Assembly (NCBI GenBank): GCA_023055425.1 | Contig: JALGPY010000001.1 | Span: forward strand, 117,781,057 to 117,845,056 | Length of the DNA stretch: 64,000 nucleotides | From: Linanthus parryae | Lineage: Eukaryota; Streptophyta; Magnoliopsida; Ericales; Polemoniaceae | Reading direction: 5' to 3' | In this document: piece after piece, positions 35,261-47,069 of the stretch | How positions within the stretch are numbered: position 1 is the stretch's first letter | Layout: each line of letters starts with the position of its first letter | Translations under genes and position numbers: made by a program | Notes under the pieces: model-generated | Database searches by the model: none | Told to the model about the DNA's origin: nothing | What the model saw: the letters and a program-made list of their open reading frames with translations, nothing else

Positions 35261-35470
35261 CTTCTCTCCTTACATGCGTTAGATTACAACGTCTGCTTCA
35301 TGCTCTGTATTGCTATAGCTCGTACATCTTCTCTCCCATATGAGGGAATTGTAATCTTATCTCTCCCATATGAGAGTATTTCATAATAGAAAGACTTCTC
35401 CCAAATGAGAAAAACTTGATGCTTTCAGTTGTCTTTATTGCTCTGTCTATTTCATTATTCCCAGTAGTAA
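35261..35470 (+). other. Spacer after Tat pol
   Basis: This is noncoding, with two to three short direct repeats of 'ctctcccatatgag' type around 35330-35410. Confidence 0.5.
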
Positions 35471-35915
35471 AAGCCTGTCCGCTGTGATAGCAGCCTATGC
35501 GAATGCGATCTTAAGTGATCTTTTTAAGCCTATCTGCCATGATAGCAGCCTACGCGAATACGATCTTAAATGATCTTTTAAAGCCTATCTGCCACGATAG
35601 CAGGTTATGCGAATACGATCTTAAGTGATCTTTTAAGCCTATCTGCCATGATAGCAGCCTATGCGAGTATGATCTTAAATGATCTTTCAAGCCTATCTGC
35701 CACGATAGCAGCACTATACGAATGCGATCTCAAAATGATTCTTAAGTCTATCTGCCATGATAGCAGCATTATGCAAAATGATCTTAAGTGACCTACAGAA
35801 GCCTATCTGCTGAGATGGCGCTCGTACTTTGGTCCAACTTTAAGTAAATGTCAAGCCTATCCGCCAAGATAGCAAAGCTGCACAAATACGATCTCGAGCG
35901 ATCTCAAAACATATC
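35471..35915 (+). repeat. Tandem repeat, about 8 units of about 55 bp
   Basis: Units opening AAGCCTATCTGCC.NGATAGCAG start at 35471, 35526, 35581, 35635, 35689, 35744, 35799 and 35853, a period of 54-55 bp. The second half of each unit is 'gcgaat.cgatctta..tgatctt'. The last two units are most diverged. Such arrays between pol and the 3' LTR are typical of Tat elements and can seed satellite DNA. Confidence 0.9.
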
Positions 35916-37290
35916 TGCGAATCTGTCTGGCAGATGGCAAATCATAGCAACAATGCAAAGTGTGAATACAACGTTACAAAAGGCGAAATTTGCCAACGCG
36001 CATGCGAAGTTGCAATTTGTTGTAACAAAAACAGCAAATCATACAAAGCGGTTTATTATTATGAGTCAAAATGACTTACAATTTATCTGTCTAGATAATA
36101 TCTTACAAGCGAAAAGCTCAGATCAAGCTAGCTACGCAGCCAACATGGCTTACAATGCATCTAAATAGTAACTTACAAGCAGAAGTTACACATCGGGGGA
36201 ATCCCACTAAAAGAGGATCGACCTAACGGTCCTAACGGAAGCTATGCGATACAAAGATCTGCGACCAAAGATCTGTAGCAAGTAGGGTGTTCCTGCGAAA
36301 AGAACAGCCCGCAGCCCGCCATGTCTACAAGACCTATGCGACGCTATGTTCAAGATCCCAGGATCTGACAAGGCCATTCTTTGGTCTTACACCCAAGAAA
36401 CGTGCCTGAGGAACCACCTGTTCCGGCGTATGCGGCTGTGAAGAACAGGCAAGCAACAACTCCTAGGGCAAGAGGCTCCTTGTCCACGGAGACAAGCACA
36501 ATGGCTCGCCACCCCGAGTTCAAGAACGTGGAGGCAAGAAATTCTCCTCCGGGAAAGCTAGAGGAGAAATCCGCCGTTCATTACGAGCCGGTAGCAAGGT
36601 CAGCACAGCGTTGCACCTCGCCGGGAGCCGGCCGGAAACATGACCAGCAAGCATAATAGACGAAGAAAATTCTTTGAACAAACATGAGGTATTCTCTGCA
36701 TCTTCTTTATGATAATTATAAAGATCAATACGCTTTGTGAAGCAGATCTTGGAAACTATTTCTATGGCACAAAGCACAAACTCAGGTTTCACAACTTGAA
36801 GCTGCCATGAATCAACGAAAAACAGGCGTTGAAGCCAGCAGTCGTAAGGACTCACAGCAAGCCACATTGTGGGATGAAAAACCCAAATAGCAAGAGGCAG
36901 GGTTTATATAGACCTTGTGGAGACTCTTCAGTTGCCAAGATGAGTCAGCAGAACTTGAAAAGAGGGTAAGGATCAATCACTTACGCCTTGAAAAGAGGTA
37001 ACAATCAATTACCCTACTAAAGGCTACGACGATTCGGTTGCGTATCCTAATTAATGACGGATGGTCATGATACGGATGGACTTCCCAAGGAAAGCGTGCT
37101 TATCTAATGAGTAATTAGTGCGAAAATCAAGGCATAATATCAATAGCTGACGTCATAAATTGATATGCACAGAGATATTTGAGCAAATCTCGGGAAGGGC
37201 AAAACAGGCATTCAAGTTCTTTTTGAAAAAAAAAGGGGGAGAAACCCTAGAAACATTACAGAAATGTTTTAGCTACTTATTTGCTACTTT
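35916..37290. other. Tat spacer between repeat array and antisense gene
   Basis: No family motif was found. ORFs at 35848-36168 (+), 36381-36656 (+) and 36520-36867 (-) lack recognisable content. A minus-strand TATATAAA at about 36904-36911 could be a promoter for antisense transcription towards 36870, but what it would express is unknown. Confidence 0.4.
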
Positions 37291-37766
37291 TCAAAACAAG
37301 CCCTTGATCAAGGAGTCATTAGGAGTAAACTGACGTGACAGATTCTCCACTTGCTCCACTTCTTGCTTCAATTGCACGCATTTGGCGTTCATCTCATGAA
37401 AGAGCTTCACAGCCTCTTCAACCTTTTTCCTTTGCTGCTCCACCTTCTGCTCCTCAGCTGCGAGGTTATGGTAGCCGCGTTTCAAAGTCACGGCCGCGCG
37501 AATCAGGGTGACTCTTTTGACAAGAAACCTAAAGCCCAGCTTGCCTTGAACTTTGGCGAGAAGGTTTTGGCACATGCCAAAAAGCAACTCCGCGCTCTGA
37601 GTAGAAATGGTCGCAGGTGTGGCCGTGGATAGCTGTTCCAAAATCCAGATGGCTTCAGTCATAAATAGCCTCCTGTCGAAAGGCCCTATCTCCAGAGACC
37701 TCGAAAATGATTGGGGGTAGGAGAGGCGCATCTGAACTAGCCTGTCTACGTCAGCTTGCTTCAACC
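37291..37766 (-). pseudogene. PMD gene, last exon with coiled coil
   Basis: The acceptor TTGCTTTAG/GG is at 37767/37766, joined in phase 1 to the donor at 37846. The exon codes for a hydrophobic helical segment and then a long charged heptad-like stretch ('EEQKVEQQRKKVEEAVKLF', 'QLKQEVEQVENLSRQF') before the stop. This suggests oligomerisation. I know of no enzymatic motif here. Confidence 0.65.
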
Positions 37767-40417
37767 CTAAAGCAATGTTAAACCAAGTTAGACTGCTAAA
37801 CTTGTAAATGAAGAATACAAGACGCGAACAATAATCATGACATACCAGTTCCTTCAAGGATCTCGCGCAGAGAAGGAATGCGCATTGCGGGGATAGCTGA
37901 AGGCTGTCCTTGCTCCATTGCCCTTCTATCAGCTGCGAGCTCTAACTCCTCATAGTTGGTGGGAAGAGTATAAGCCGCACCATGTGCGATTGCAGCCCCG
38001 ACCTGTGAACCCCAAAAGTTCCACGCAGGAAGAGGTGTCGCAGGCTCAGTCACTGCCGGGGGCATGGCAGCAGCAGAAGTTGCAGCTTGATTAGGAATGC
38101 CTTCAGGTGCGATAGCGTCAGCAGCGTTCGTTCCTGTTTCCTCAGCACCAGCATGGGCATCCTCCTCCATCAATACGGTGTCAGCTTCGGCATCATCAGA
38201 AATTTCAATGACGTCCTCGAAGGGCTCTCCTGCATATTCAGCAGCTGCGATGGGCTTCTCGGTATGAGAACTCGGCACCGGGACATAGAATGCAGAAGGT
38301 TGACTCCTTTGTTCCAACGTGGCTTCACCAGCGTTGCCTGCGATAAAAAATACGATGATGTGAGGTAACTTGTATTGCATAATATTTTACTATCTTTGGT
38401 AAGCTAAGAGCGAGCACCTCCACGCGAAGGTGGGATCGCAGCATCCTCGTCATATGCTAAGGACGTGGAACCTTGCCCTATTAATGTATCTTCATTAAGC
38501 ATGTCTTTAAGATGAGCGTGACCTGGGGCGCGAAGAAACCAGTCATGATTATGCTTGGGTTGCTAAGCCTAATTCATACATGTTGCTCAAATAATTACCT
38601 GAAGGTTCACCGCACTTGCCTACTAGCCAACGGCGAATGTCAGCTTTTGACACACCGTGCTTTAGCGCACCGACAATTACATCTCGGTAAGTTACTGCGA
38701 GATTAAAAATTTCACCTTCATTACCGCCTGCGATTTCTTCGAAGTCCGCTTGGGCTCGCTCTAGAGCTGCTGCATCTTCTTCTGGAGCCGCATCCTCCTC
38801 GTCAACTTGAGGGGCCACCTCTTCTGGAAGCACATCTTCCTCATCAGTTGGACGCACTAGGTCGTCGACGTGTTGTTCTTCTAGGCTCCTCTGCTTCACG
38901 CGCTCGAGCTCCTCTTCTTCTCGCTTTCTTCTTCTTTCAGCAGCCTCCGCAGCTGTTCTCCTGGACTCGGCAAGAATGTCCTCGCTTATGGTTTCGTCTG
39001 AAACACCAGAATGAGAACCTCTCTAATGCTTCTTGGTCAAAAGGCCACCGATGGTCTCATCGTCATCATCTGCTAAGAAACAATTCGTTCAGATAAGATT
39101 GCAAAAGAGTTAAGATAATGAGAAGAGAAGTACGATTGAGATACCTCCTGAGTCTTCCTCTTGTATCTCATCTCTCTCTCTGTCTCCGACATCTTCAATT
39201 CTTTCCTCTTCTTCATCTCCTTCTCTTGTCTCTCTTCTCTCCTCTTCTTCCTCCTGGCCAAACGGAACAAAGGTCTCCACTGCGAGCTCCTTCCGCGATT
39301 TACTGGTCATGCGACCTTTACCTTTATCCCTGGAAGTAAGGGATCTCGCAGGAGGGGAAGCTGGAGCGCTCCTAGGGGAAGAGATTGTAATTCCCCTTTG
39401 CCTGGGCCTCTTCGCTCTCGGAGCAGCAGTCGCTGGAGGAGACGGATCATTCCTGGGAGGAGACAAGGCTGGAGTATTGTCTATCAGCGAATCAGCAAAA
39501 GCATTCATGACCTCGCGAATTTTGGTCTCAACCGCGGGATCCATCTTCGATGCCAGTCAAACTGGTTGTCCTTGCCTTCTTGCAGTAACTATGGTGGTGA
39601 CCAGCGATTTGGAACGCTCACCAGATGCAAATCTCCGCACGTGGCACTGCAGCAGAAAGAGAAGCATGAAGCTTTTGACATATTGGAATAAAGGGGAACT
39701 TCGCACATGCAAGAGGAAAATTTGCTTACCTTAGCAAAAGTTTCGCTATATCTAATGACATGCGAATCACCTCTCCTAACTGCGGCGATCTTTTCATCAA
39801 GAATGAAGGAGGGACACAGGTGATTCTCGCGATCCAGCAACGAATAGCAACCATATTCAGATTCGTCCAGGCTACAATTGGGACGAAAAGGGAAAGAATT
39901 CCTTTTGATCACAGGAGCTCTGCTTGGCTGAGGGACCGACTGCGTCTCAAACCTTGTCTCCTGGGCGTTCCAGTAAGCAATCCAGTTTCTGGAATAGCCA
40001 CCTTCGCGGTTACCTGGAGGTTGCTCGAAGGGAAGATTGCTCATCAAGATTGTTTTACACTCCCTAGACAATAACCGCTTGTAGTAGCCTCTGATGATAG
40101 ACTGCGGCCAGATTGATGGTGCCACAGCATCGAAGCCGAATTGGGGAGAAACGCGAGTGGGATCGACATCCATGGTAATCCTCTCGTACCTAGGTGCGAG
40201 CTCGCGAACATGCTCTGCAAGAGCAGGAAGGGAACCTCTCAGACACCAGCAAAAGAACTTGCGATAGCGCTCGTGGAAATGCTTCCCGTAGGAGATCTTC
40301 TGAGAAGGCGACAGCCTTAGAGTGATACAGTTTTGGGAACCATCGCACATTCTCAACGCGCATGGCATAAGGCCTAGCTATAAACTCTTCCCGATTGTCG
40401 CATATCAGGCTCCAAAC

Positions 40418-41604
40418 TCACTTGGGAAAGTTAGTTCCAAACCACCTCGCAGCCCTGCCACTGTTACGCTCCTCCTCCGTACCTGGGGCACACCATTTGC
40501 TGGGCTTAGAAGCGACTGGGGCATAAGAGGGCCATCGCTCAAAGACCCACATTGTCAAGAAAGCAATGTTAATGTAAGTCAGTACATCGAGGCGACCACG
40601 CGATTCCTTCATTGCAACAACCAGCTGATCCAACCTGTGGTACAGCGTGCCCAAGACTAAGGGACCAAGTGCGAATTTTTGGCCAAGGGCCAATTTCACA
40701 GCAAGAGGCAGAACATGATAGAAGACCCCATCATGCGGGTGACCATCGATTAGATACCTCGAAAACCAGGCACAGAGGAAGGCGCATAGGGTCAAGTGAT
40801 AACCCTTACCATTCACATAGTTTTTAGCCTTCGGGTTTTGGCTCAGAAGCTTCTTGGTGATACTGCTGTTCGCATAATCACGGAAAAAGTATTGCACACA
40901 CTTGTTCCAAGTATTCTTCGCAGATGTTTCAACCAACTGCCAGCCAGGAAGGACTTCTGTAGGAGTCCACCGGGTGGAAATTTTCTTCACTTCTGACAAG
41001 CACTCCTCCATCTGCTTGTACAAAGCGATCTCATCGTCCGTTCTCAAGGGACTCAAAGGATCCACCTCGCCCACGGGAGACAGATCATACAGCATGTGCA
41101 CATCTTCGAGCGTGGGAGCAGCCTCGAACTCAGCAAAATGGAACGTGTGAGTCGCAGGCGAGTAACGAGAAAGAAGGTTTAGAAGCATGGACTGATCCAG
41201 CTTCACGGCAGCACCCTTCATAGCACGAACTGCGAAGTATATTCCGGCATCGTTTAAAGTCACGGCATGATTGGTCAACACATGGTCAATCCACTCATCC
41301 ATGAAGTCCAATTTCTGAACAAATGCTTGAGTAGAAATCGCAGTGTATGGGAAGTACCCATTTTCGACTCCCAATCGAACCACATCTTCGGAATCGATCA
41401 ATTCGAGCAACGCCGAGTTAACTGGAGGGGTTAACGTTTGCAATTCTTCACCGGAGACAGCGATTGGAAATTTCTTCGCCTTAACCCTAGCATGATAAAA
41501 GTCTTTGCCGCCCAGATAGGGGGCTTTTCGCCATAAAGTCCGGGGAAGATCAGGTATTTCTTCGATTTCCTTAATGGGTTTGGTTCCTTTTGTCTTTGCC
41601 ATTC
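40418..41604 (-). pseudogene. PMD gene, first coding exon (conserved domain)
   Basis: An acceptor TTTTTCCGCAG precedes the ATG by two bases, implying an untranslated exon further upstream. The 395-codon open stretch contains the recognisable PMD core: an N-terminal 'RVKAKKFPIAVSGEEL' strand, 'VRLGVENGYFPY', 'LLSRYSPATHTFHFAEFEAAPTLEDVHML' (the domain's usual W/F-H..F-GE-x-T-TL-DV pattern, here in variant form) and 'LCAFLCAWFSRYLIDG'. After the TGA the same frame still reads protein-like for about 30 codons, so the stop is a mutation and not the natural end. Confidence 0.75.
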
Positions 41605-42358
41605 CTGCGGAAAAACAAGAAAAAAGGGGGGAGAAATACGCATACTTTAGTTCGAATTTCAAGATTCAGTTCTAAGCATACGAGGGTTTATTGGAAGAAA
41701 GATGAACAGTCCAGTGGCAATTTTCAAAGTTAGAAGATTGGAATCATTTGCATTATCAGGGATTTCAGAAACCCTGCATTCAAGATCCTTATTATCTGGG
41801 GATTAAATCAAAATTGGGTTCAAAGAGAAAGATCTTCTTCATAGCTTTCAGTGGATAATATGGGTTCGCAGATCCAACACAGTTCAAGACATACATTTGT
41901 ATATTAAGCAAAAATTGAACAAGGCCAACCTTGTTTTGGTAAAGCTTGCTTGGATGTGCACAATTGAAGAAGACGATTGACAAGAGAAAACTGGTGATTG
42001 ATTATCTGAATCTGCTCTTGAAGGCTTCCGGGTATCATTCACTTTAAGAGAAAGAAGTGATGCTTTTGAAACAATGGAGAGTACAGAGTATTTATCCAAA
42101 AACAATGAAGGGTTGCGTCCTTTCAGTAGTCGAATCGCAACTGTCACCGTCGAATCGCGCAATCACAGGGAAAGCTGACGTCACGCCTAAAACCCTAAAA
42201 GACCAGACGAAACGACTCTAGGGGTTTAGGTCATAATGGCACGAACGGGGGCTGAACCTGCTCATATTTGAATTGGTGCGTGGTGGCGACGCGTATGTTG
42301 GTTCCTGCGCATGGAAGCCTATCCGGCTATGAGTCTTCACGCGCAGAAAGGGGGCTAA
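41605..42358 (-). promoter_or_regulatory. Putative 5' region of the antisense PMD gene
   Basis: This segment between the PMD start and the 3' LTR holds a TATA-like GGATAAATAC on the minus strand (about 42087-42096), followed by a pyrimidine-rich leader and several possible donors. It could be an independent promoter for antisense transcription. The plus-strand polypurine tract GCAGAAAGGGGG (about 42343-42354) lies at its right end, next to the LTR. Confidence 0.35.
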
Positions 42359-42985
42359 TGTAGATAGTGCTTTCTGAGTAGACAGATTTTGGCCACGTGG
42401 CAATCATCTAGCACACCATATTGTGCTCCACACACACTGGATCACCAGCCGCGCTGATCCACGTGGGGGCTGCGAGACAGGGCCCTCGCATACCACTGCA
42501 CGGGACTTGTAGGGACTTAGTGGTTTGGAGGCTAGAGTAAGTCCTGTCGCGTGCGAGCCAAGCCCGCACGCGACCTTTAGTAACTGATTTTGAGAGATTT
42601 ATGGCACGAGCTCCATAAACCCGGTCAATCCGGTCAAACCCGGTCAACCCCATAACGGTTCCGGTATTCGCGCATAACGTGCTGTAACGGTCCCTATATA
42701 CGCGGACGAACGTGCCGTTGTGGTTAAGCTAATTAAGCCGCCATTGATGGGCGCATTAACCACACTACAACGGTCACATTCTCCGTTATATATAGGACGT
42801 TAAACCTTCCATACAATGAGGACACACCAGACATACGCGGAAGCTCTGCCAAACCCCTGTCTCTCTCTCAGACATTACTATTGCCTTACTCTCTCCCTAC
42901 ACACAACCCAACACCTCCTGTGCCATTTTCTATTCTCTGCTCTTCGTGTACACGAAGTTCTCTCTGCAGGATTCTCTTGTACACA
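42359..42985 (+). repeat. 3' LTR of the Tat element
   Basis: It is 627 bp long, starting TGTAGATAGTGC and ending CTTGTACACA. Compared by eye with the 5' LTR it shows six substitutions and one extra G, about 1% divergence. CCCGT follows at 42986-42990. Confidence 0.9.
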
Positions 42986-42990
42986 CCCGT

Positions 42991-43427
42991 CTCCAAAGAT
43001 AGATCATGACCAAATTGTATGTTCCTCGAAGGTTAGCTAGGTAATGGAACTCCAAGTAGTAACCCCCAATGTAACCATTAGTATCTTAGTATACACAAAG
43101 CACTTCAATCATCACAACAAAGGGTTTAGGAGATAGAGAATAAGACTTCATAATAACACGGTTCTTCTTTCTCTTTGAAATCTAGTCACCGATCCGAGAT
43201 CTGCGTCGTTACCCAAAGTTCGCAAATTCCGCGATAAATAACTAAACAAAATGTGATACTTGAGATCAAACTCCCAAGTAATGGACTAAGATTTAGACAA
43301 CCCTTGTGAATCATGACTTAAACCTGAGGAAAAGCTCAAAACCCTGACTTTAATAACAAGAGTTCAAATAAAGGATTTATGGAGAACATATATACCACAA
43401 GGAATGAAACGTCAGTTATTCGGGCAT
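42991..43427 (-). other. Interior of the long-LTR element, part 2, non-coding
   Basis: The sequence continues from 28266 once the Tat element is removed. No coding motif is visible. It ends with GGCAT, the target duplication of the solo LTR. Confidence 0.45.
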
Positions 43428-44937
43428 TGTTGGAAAGATGACCTAAAGGCAATCTATTTCTTGTGACATTTATGGATTTACGATTCATTATGTTATCGAT
43501 ATAGAGATATGGTAACATGAATGAATTCCTTAGAATATAAGTGTTATATTCTTAAATTAGCCCTATTCAATTATACTGATTAACATGACAATATCTATAG
43601 ACTAGTATGGGGTTGGATTGATATGGAGATATCACGATCCAACACATGGGTATGCATTAGGGGTAATGACTTACTGGATTGACCTATCTCCGAGAAGGCT
43701 ACATACAAGTTATGTAAAGTCACAAGTGCTTCTCACGGTGACAACGGTATTGTCATCCTTAGACTTGAAGTCACTAGATCGTCTAGTTGTGGAATATTGT
43801 GTCTTGGTGGCGTCAAACGCTACACCGTGACTTGGTAGCCATAAATGCATGTATCGGACTCAATATGAACCAAGCTTAGAGATCATAGTGATGTAGAGAG
43901 AATTTTTCCCTCCCACATAACGGGAGAAAATATATGTGGCCACTCGAGGGATATTGCTTATAGAATGTCTGGCCAGACTCAGATAATCAATATGGAAAAT
44001 TGATGTTATCTGCATGGATAAGGCTATTCCCAGGATCGAGAAACTATGGATTGAATATACGAGTGTGACTTGTATGTCTCGTGTCCAATCCGGATATAGA
44101 GACATGGGGATGAGATAATACTTGCACAAGGTTTGTCGGATGACTATTTCTATTAGTTGGGTGGAATGGATGTGTTGCTAAGCACCGCTCCATGTTAGTA
44201 AATAGTTACTACCAACTAAGTAGAAACCTATGGGGTCACCCGCCATATGGATTGAACTAGACTTCAGAATTAATTAACATGATTAATTAATTAGAATGAC
44301 TAATTTGAAAGGTGGACTAATCCATGTATAGACATGATTAGGATTTGCCAAGGTGGACTAATTCATGTAGAGACATGATTAGATCTAGTTTGCAAATAGA
44401 ACTAATCCATGTATGGACATGATTAGAACTAGTTTACAAAGGGGACTAATCCTTACATGAGTAGGATTAGGAGAGGGGTTCTTTATGTAGTAGGAAAAGG
44501 AGTTGTTGGACTATATAAAGAACACTCCTAGCTTATTTTCTCTACATATCTACATACTTTGAGTAGGAGAGAATAAAGAAAAGAGAGAGAGAGGGAGCAA
44601 AAAAAGGAGGCTGAAGCCCCCCTTTGTCGCCCCTCTACCTGTCGGCCACATAGAGGGCCTGAATCCCCTCTTTGGCGATTCGTTGTGTGATTTCTTCTTC
44701 ATCTTCCATCGTTGCTAGATAGCACAAGGAGTTGGAGGATCTTGATCTCAATCCTAGGCATGGATCAACCGTAGAGACGTGACACTATTCACGTTTGAAG
44801 TCATCACGGGAAACCTACAAGTTGACTATTATGAATCATTTAATATCGTTATGAATTCTCTTCTTGTGATCCTTGGAGGGTCTTGATCGGATAAATTATT
44901 GTTTATTCCGCTGCGTACCTATGATCAAAACCCTACA
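43428..44937 (+). mobile_element. Solo copia LTR
   Basis: It begins TGTTGGAAAGATGACC, ends AAAACCCTACA and is flanked by perfect GGCAT duplications (43423-43427 and 44938-44942). The sequence is clearly related to the LTRs of copia elements 1 and 2 but carries several tandem near-copies of an 'actaatccatgta.agacatgatta' block (about 44285-44470) that they lack. Loss of the interior with an intact duplication is the signature of unequal LTR recombination. Confidence 0.9.
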
Positions 44938-44942
44938 GGCAT

Positions 44943-47069
44943 AACATCGAGTTATATAACTCCAAATAACTCGTAAAGGCTTACGAGTTCACACACTACT
45001 AAAAATTCTCGACCATACTAATATCTAAAACTTAGCGGATAAATCATGTGACATTTGGTCTAACTTCTAACGTTTCTTCAATTTTTTTCCACAACTCTTC
45101 GTTAGAAGGTCCTTCCATCATGACATTTATTTGTCTGATAATCGATCTTGCCTAGGTTAGCGGGTATCAAACTGTCTAGAACGCTTACTTTAGGTTCCTT
45201 CGTTTCTTTTTTGTATCACAAGGGTCTGTTCGTCGTGTCAATGTTGTCGGATAGATCATTTCCGTTAGATAGTAATTCTAGTCCCCCATCTTTACAAGTC
45301 ATCTTGTGGTAAGTTGGTTCTGATTTGGGTTATCTTCTTATCTCATCTTTTGTACTAGCAAATCTGATGAACTCTATGAAATCTAACATTGGTAAGGATA
45401 TATGATTAATCACTCGCCCTGGTGTTGTAAAGGTGCGGTCTGCCGGCCTTGCTCCCCTAATCTATCATACAATAGAAAGTGTGATATATCCTGTATATAT
45501 AAGCATGTAATGTGGCACGTGGAACATAATCATTGTTATGCTAACATAAAATTAAAATTTTCACGTAAGTTTCTACTATACATCTTCCCTCTTCCTTGAA
45601 AGATAACTTCCGCCAAAATCGGGCAACCAGATCTGTGATTCTACTATATTGTCATGCCAAATTCTTAAATAAATTTCTTCGAGCAAACTTGACTGGCTAT
45701 CACAATATCATGATCTCGATAATATGTCAATATACTTCTCATCATTTTCTTGTCTTTCATCAAATGTTCATAGTAGCACATAATCATATACAATTCACAC
45801 ATCACATACCACATATTGCCAACTCATATGTAAACATCGTATGAAAACTCAAATATTTAATCTGGTAGAGGTCCTTAACTTTATAGTTGATTTTCTTTTT
45901 CCTTTGCAGTTTTGGTATCAAACTCTTTATTCCTTATATTTTAAGTTATGTCTTGTGACCATATCTAAAGCTAAATTCCTCACGGTAGGTCCTTCTATAA
46001 GTATTGTATTTAAGAATATATGGGGTATTATATTGATGACCAACTATTGCACACAACGAGACGATAGAATTTGTATTCCATCCACGAGATCCTTAACCAT
46101 ACTTCTAATTTCCAACATTTAACACGGAATCTAAGCTCTTCTCAACATCTTGTCTCGTATTATCATTATCTCCATAAAATTCATACCACAAACCATAAGC
46201 TAGACGACATGACATCGTATAATTTATAGTACTTTGCCATAAACCTCTAAGTGACATACGCAAAAACAGCTCAGGACAATTCATAGTTGAACACATGTCT
46301 CAACTGTAACAATACTCCAAGCATTCCCCCGTAGCTGGGATAGTTAGCCAATATATTAAGCTTCCAGTATCTTTCATAGCAAAGTAATAAATCCATAGTA
46401 TACATAATAAAATAGCATACTCCAAATATAAAATTAACGTGCTCCAAATATAAGCTTCAAAATCTGAATCAAAACTCCAAGATAACACTAAATGTGCAAC
46501 TTCATAATAACCTGTCTAAATTTGTCAAAGGGTGCATCCAAATCTTGTAGACAATCACTAGTGAACAAACAATATTTACTTCATAGTTTAAACATTATTC
46601 TTCCCAAGTGAGTCCCATAACTCTATAAGCAATACACAACCGAATGGACATCCTGATCCTCAAAAAATATTAAGGTAACCAGACTCGAAGGAACGCCTAA
46701 CATAGCTAGATATCTTCTGAGCCCCCAAATCATTTACGAAATCAGTCTGGCTTTGCCTCCCGAGAACATTTATGGACAAGTATAATCAGATCAAACATCA
46801 AAACCATTTAATAACTAAGGCTGTCAAGTTCTAGTTGAAACTCGTCGAAAAACAAATTGAGTTCATAGTTACTTGTCTTAGGTGAGGGTGGGTGGGAACT
46901 TCCTCGGCCGTTTCTAAGATAACTCACTTTGATCATCAGAAGTATCTCTTTCTTGACCCCTAACTTCGAATTACCATCCCAACCAATACCTCGAATACGG
47001 GTCTAGTTAATAAAACTAGGTTTCACCAGTCAAATAGCTTAGCATTCCCACTAGATCTCTTAAGCCCGA
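44943..47069 (-). other. Interior of the long-LTR element, part 3, non-coding
   Basis: About 2.1 kb of AT-rich sequence lacks retroelement protein motifs in any frame. It is interpreted as LARD-like interior. Confidence 0.45.

Larger units (their letters stand above)
37291..41604 (-). pseudogene. Antisense multi-exon plant mobile domain (PMD) gene carried by the Tat element
   Basis: On the minus strand, from ATG 41602 to TAA 37291, exon-like blocks can be joined at GT/AG sites: 41604-about 40330 and about 40368-39730 (PMD region), 39646-39622, 39561-39145, 39069-38599, 38522-38418, 38337-37846 and 37766-37291. The four junctions from 39145 onward are all phase 1 with matching codons, hard to obtain by chance. 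The first 400 or so residues ('ARVKAKKFPIA', 'YNLSPVGEVDP'-like, 'CAFLCAWFSRYL', 'VFERWPSYAP') resemble the plant mobile domain of MAIN/MAIL proteins. The C-terminal part is acidic, then Ala-rich, and ends with a coiled coil (about 37500-37330). Defects: TGA 40418-40420, a frame change near 40330-40360, TGA 39557-39559 and TAG 39023-39025. It may be a captured host gene that silences or protects the element; that role is inference. Confidence 0.75.
28267..42985 (+). mobile_element. Tat-type Ty3/gypsy retrotransposon, complete, 14.7 kb
   Basis: The element is flanked by perfect CCCGT duplications (28262-28266 and 42986-42990) and has LTRs of 626 and 627 bp. Sense genes in order are gag-protease, RT, RNase H and integrase. 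Behind pol come an eight-unit tandem repeat and a long antisense, intron-containing PMD gene. The DGGAAVN protease, the second RNase H next to RT and the extra ORF between integrase and 3' LTR are hallmarks of the Tat/Ogre group. By eye the LTRs differ at six substitutions and one single-base indel, so the insertion is young, yet pol is broken in several places. Confidence 0.9.

Noticed and set aside
36381..36867. Overlapping ORFs on both strands downstream of the Tat repeat array
   Set aside because: No motif and no codon pattern favouring one strand; kept as spacer.
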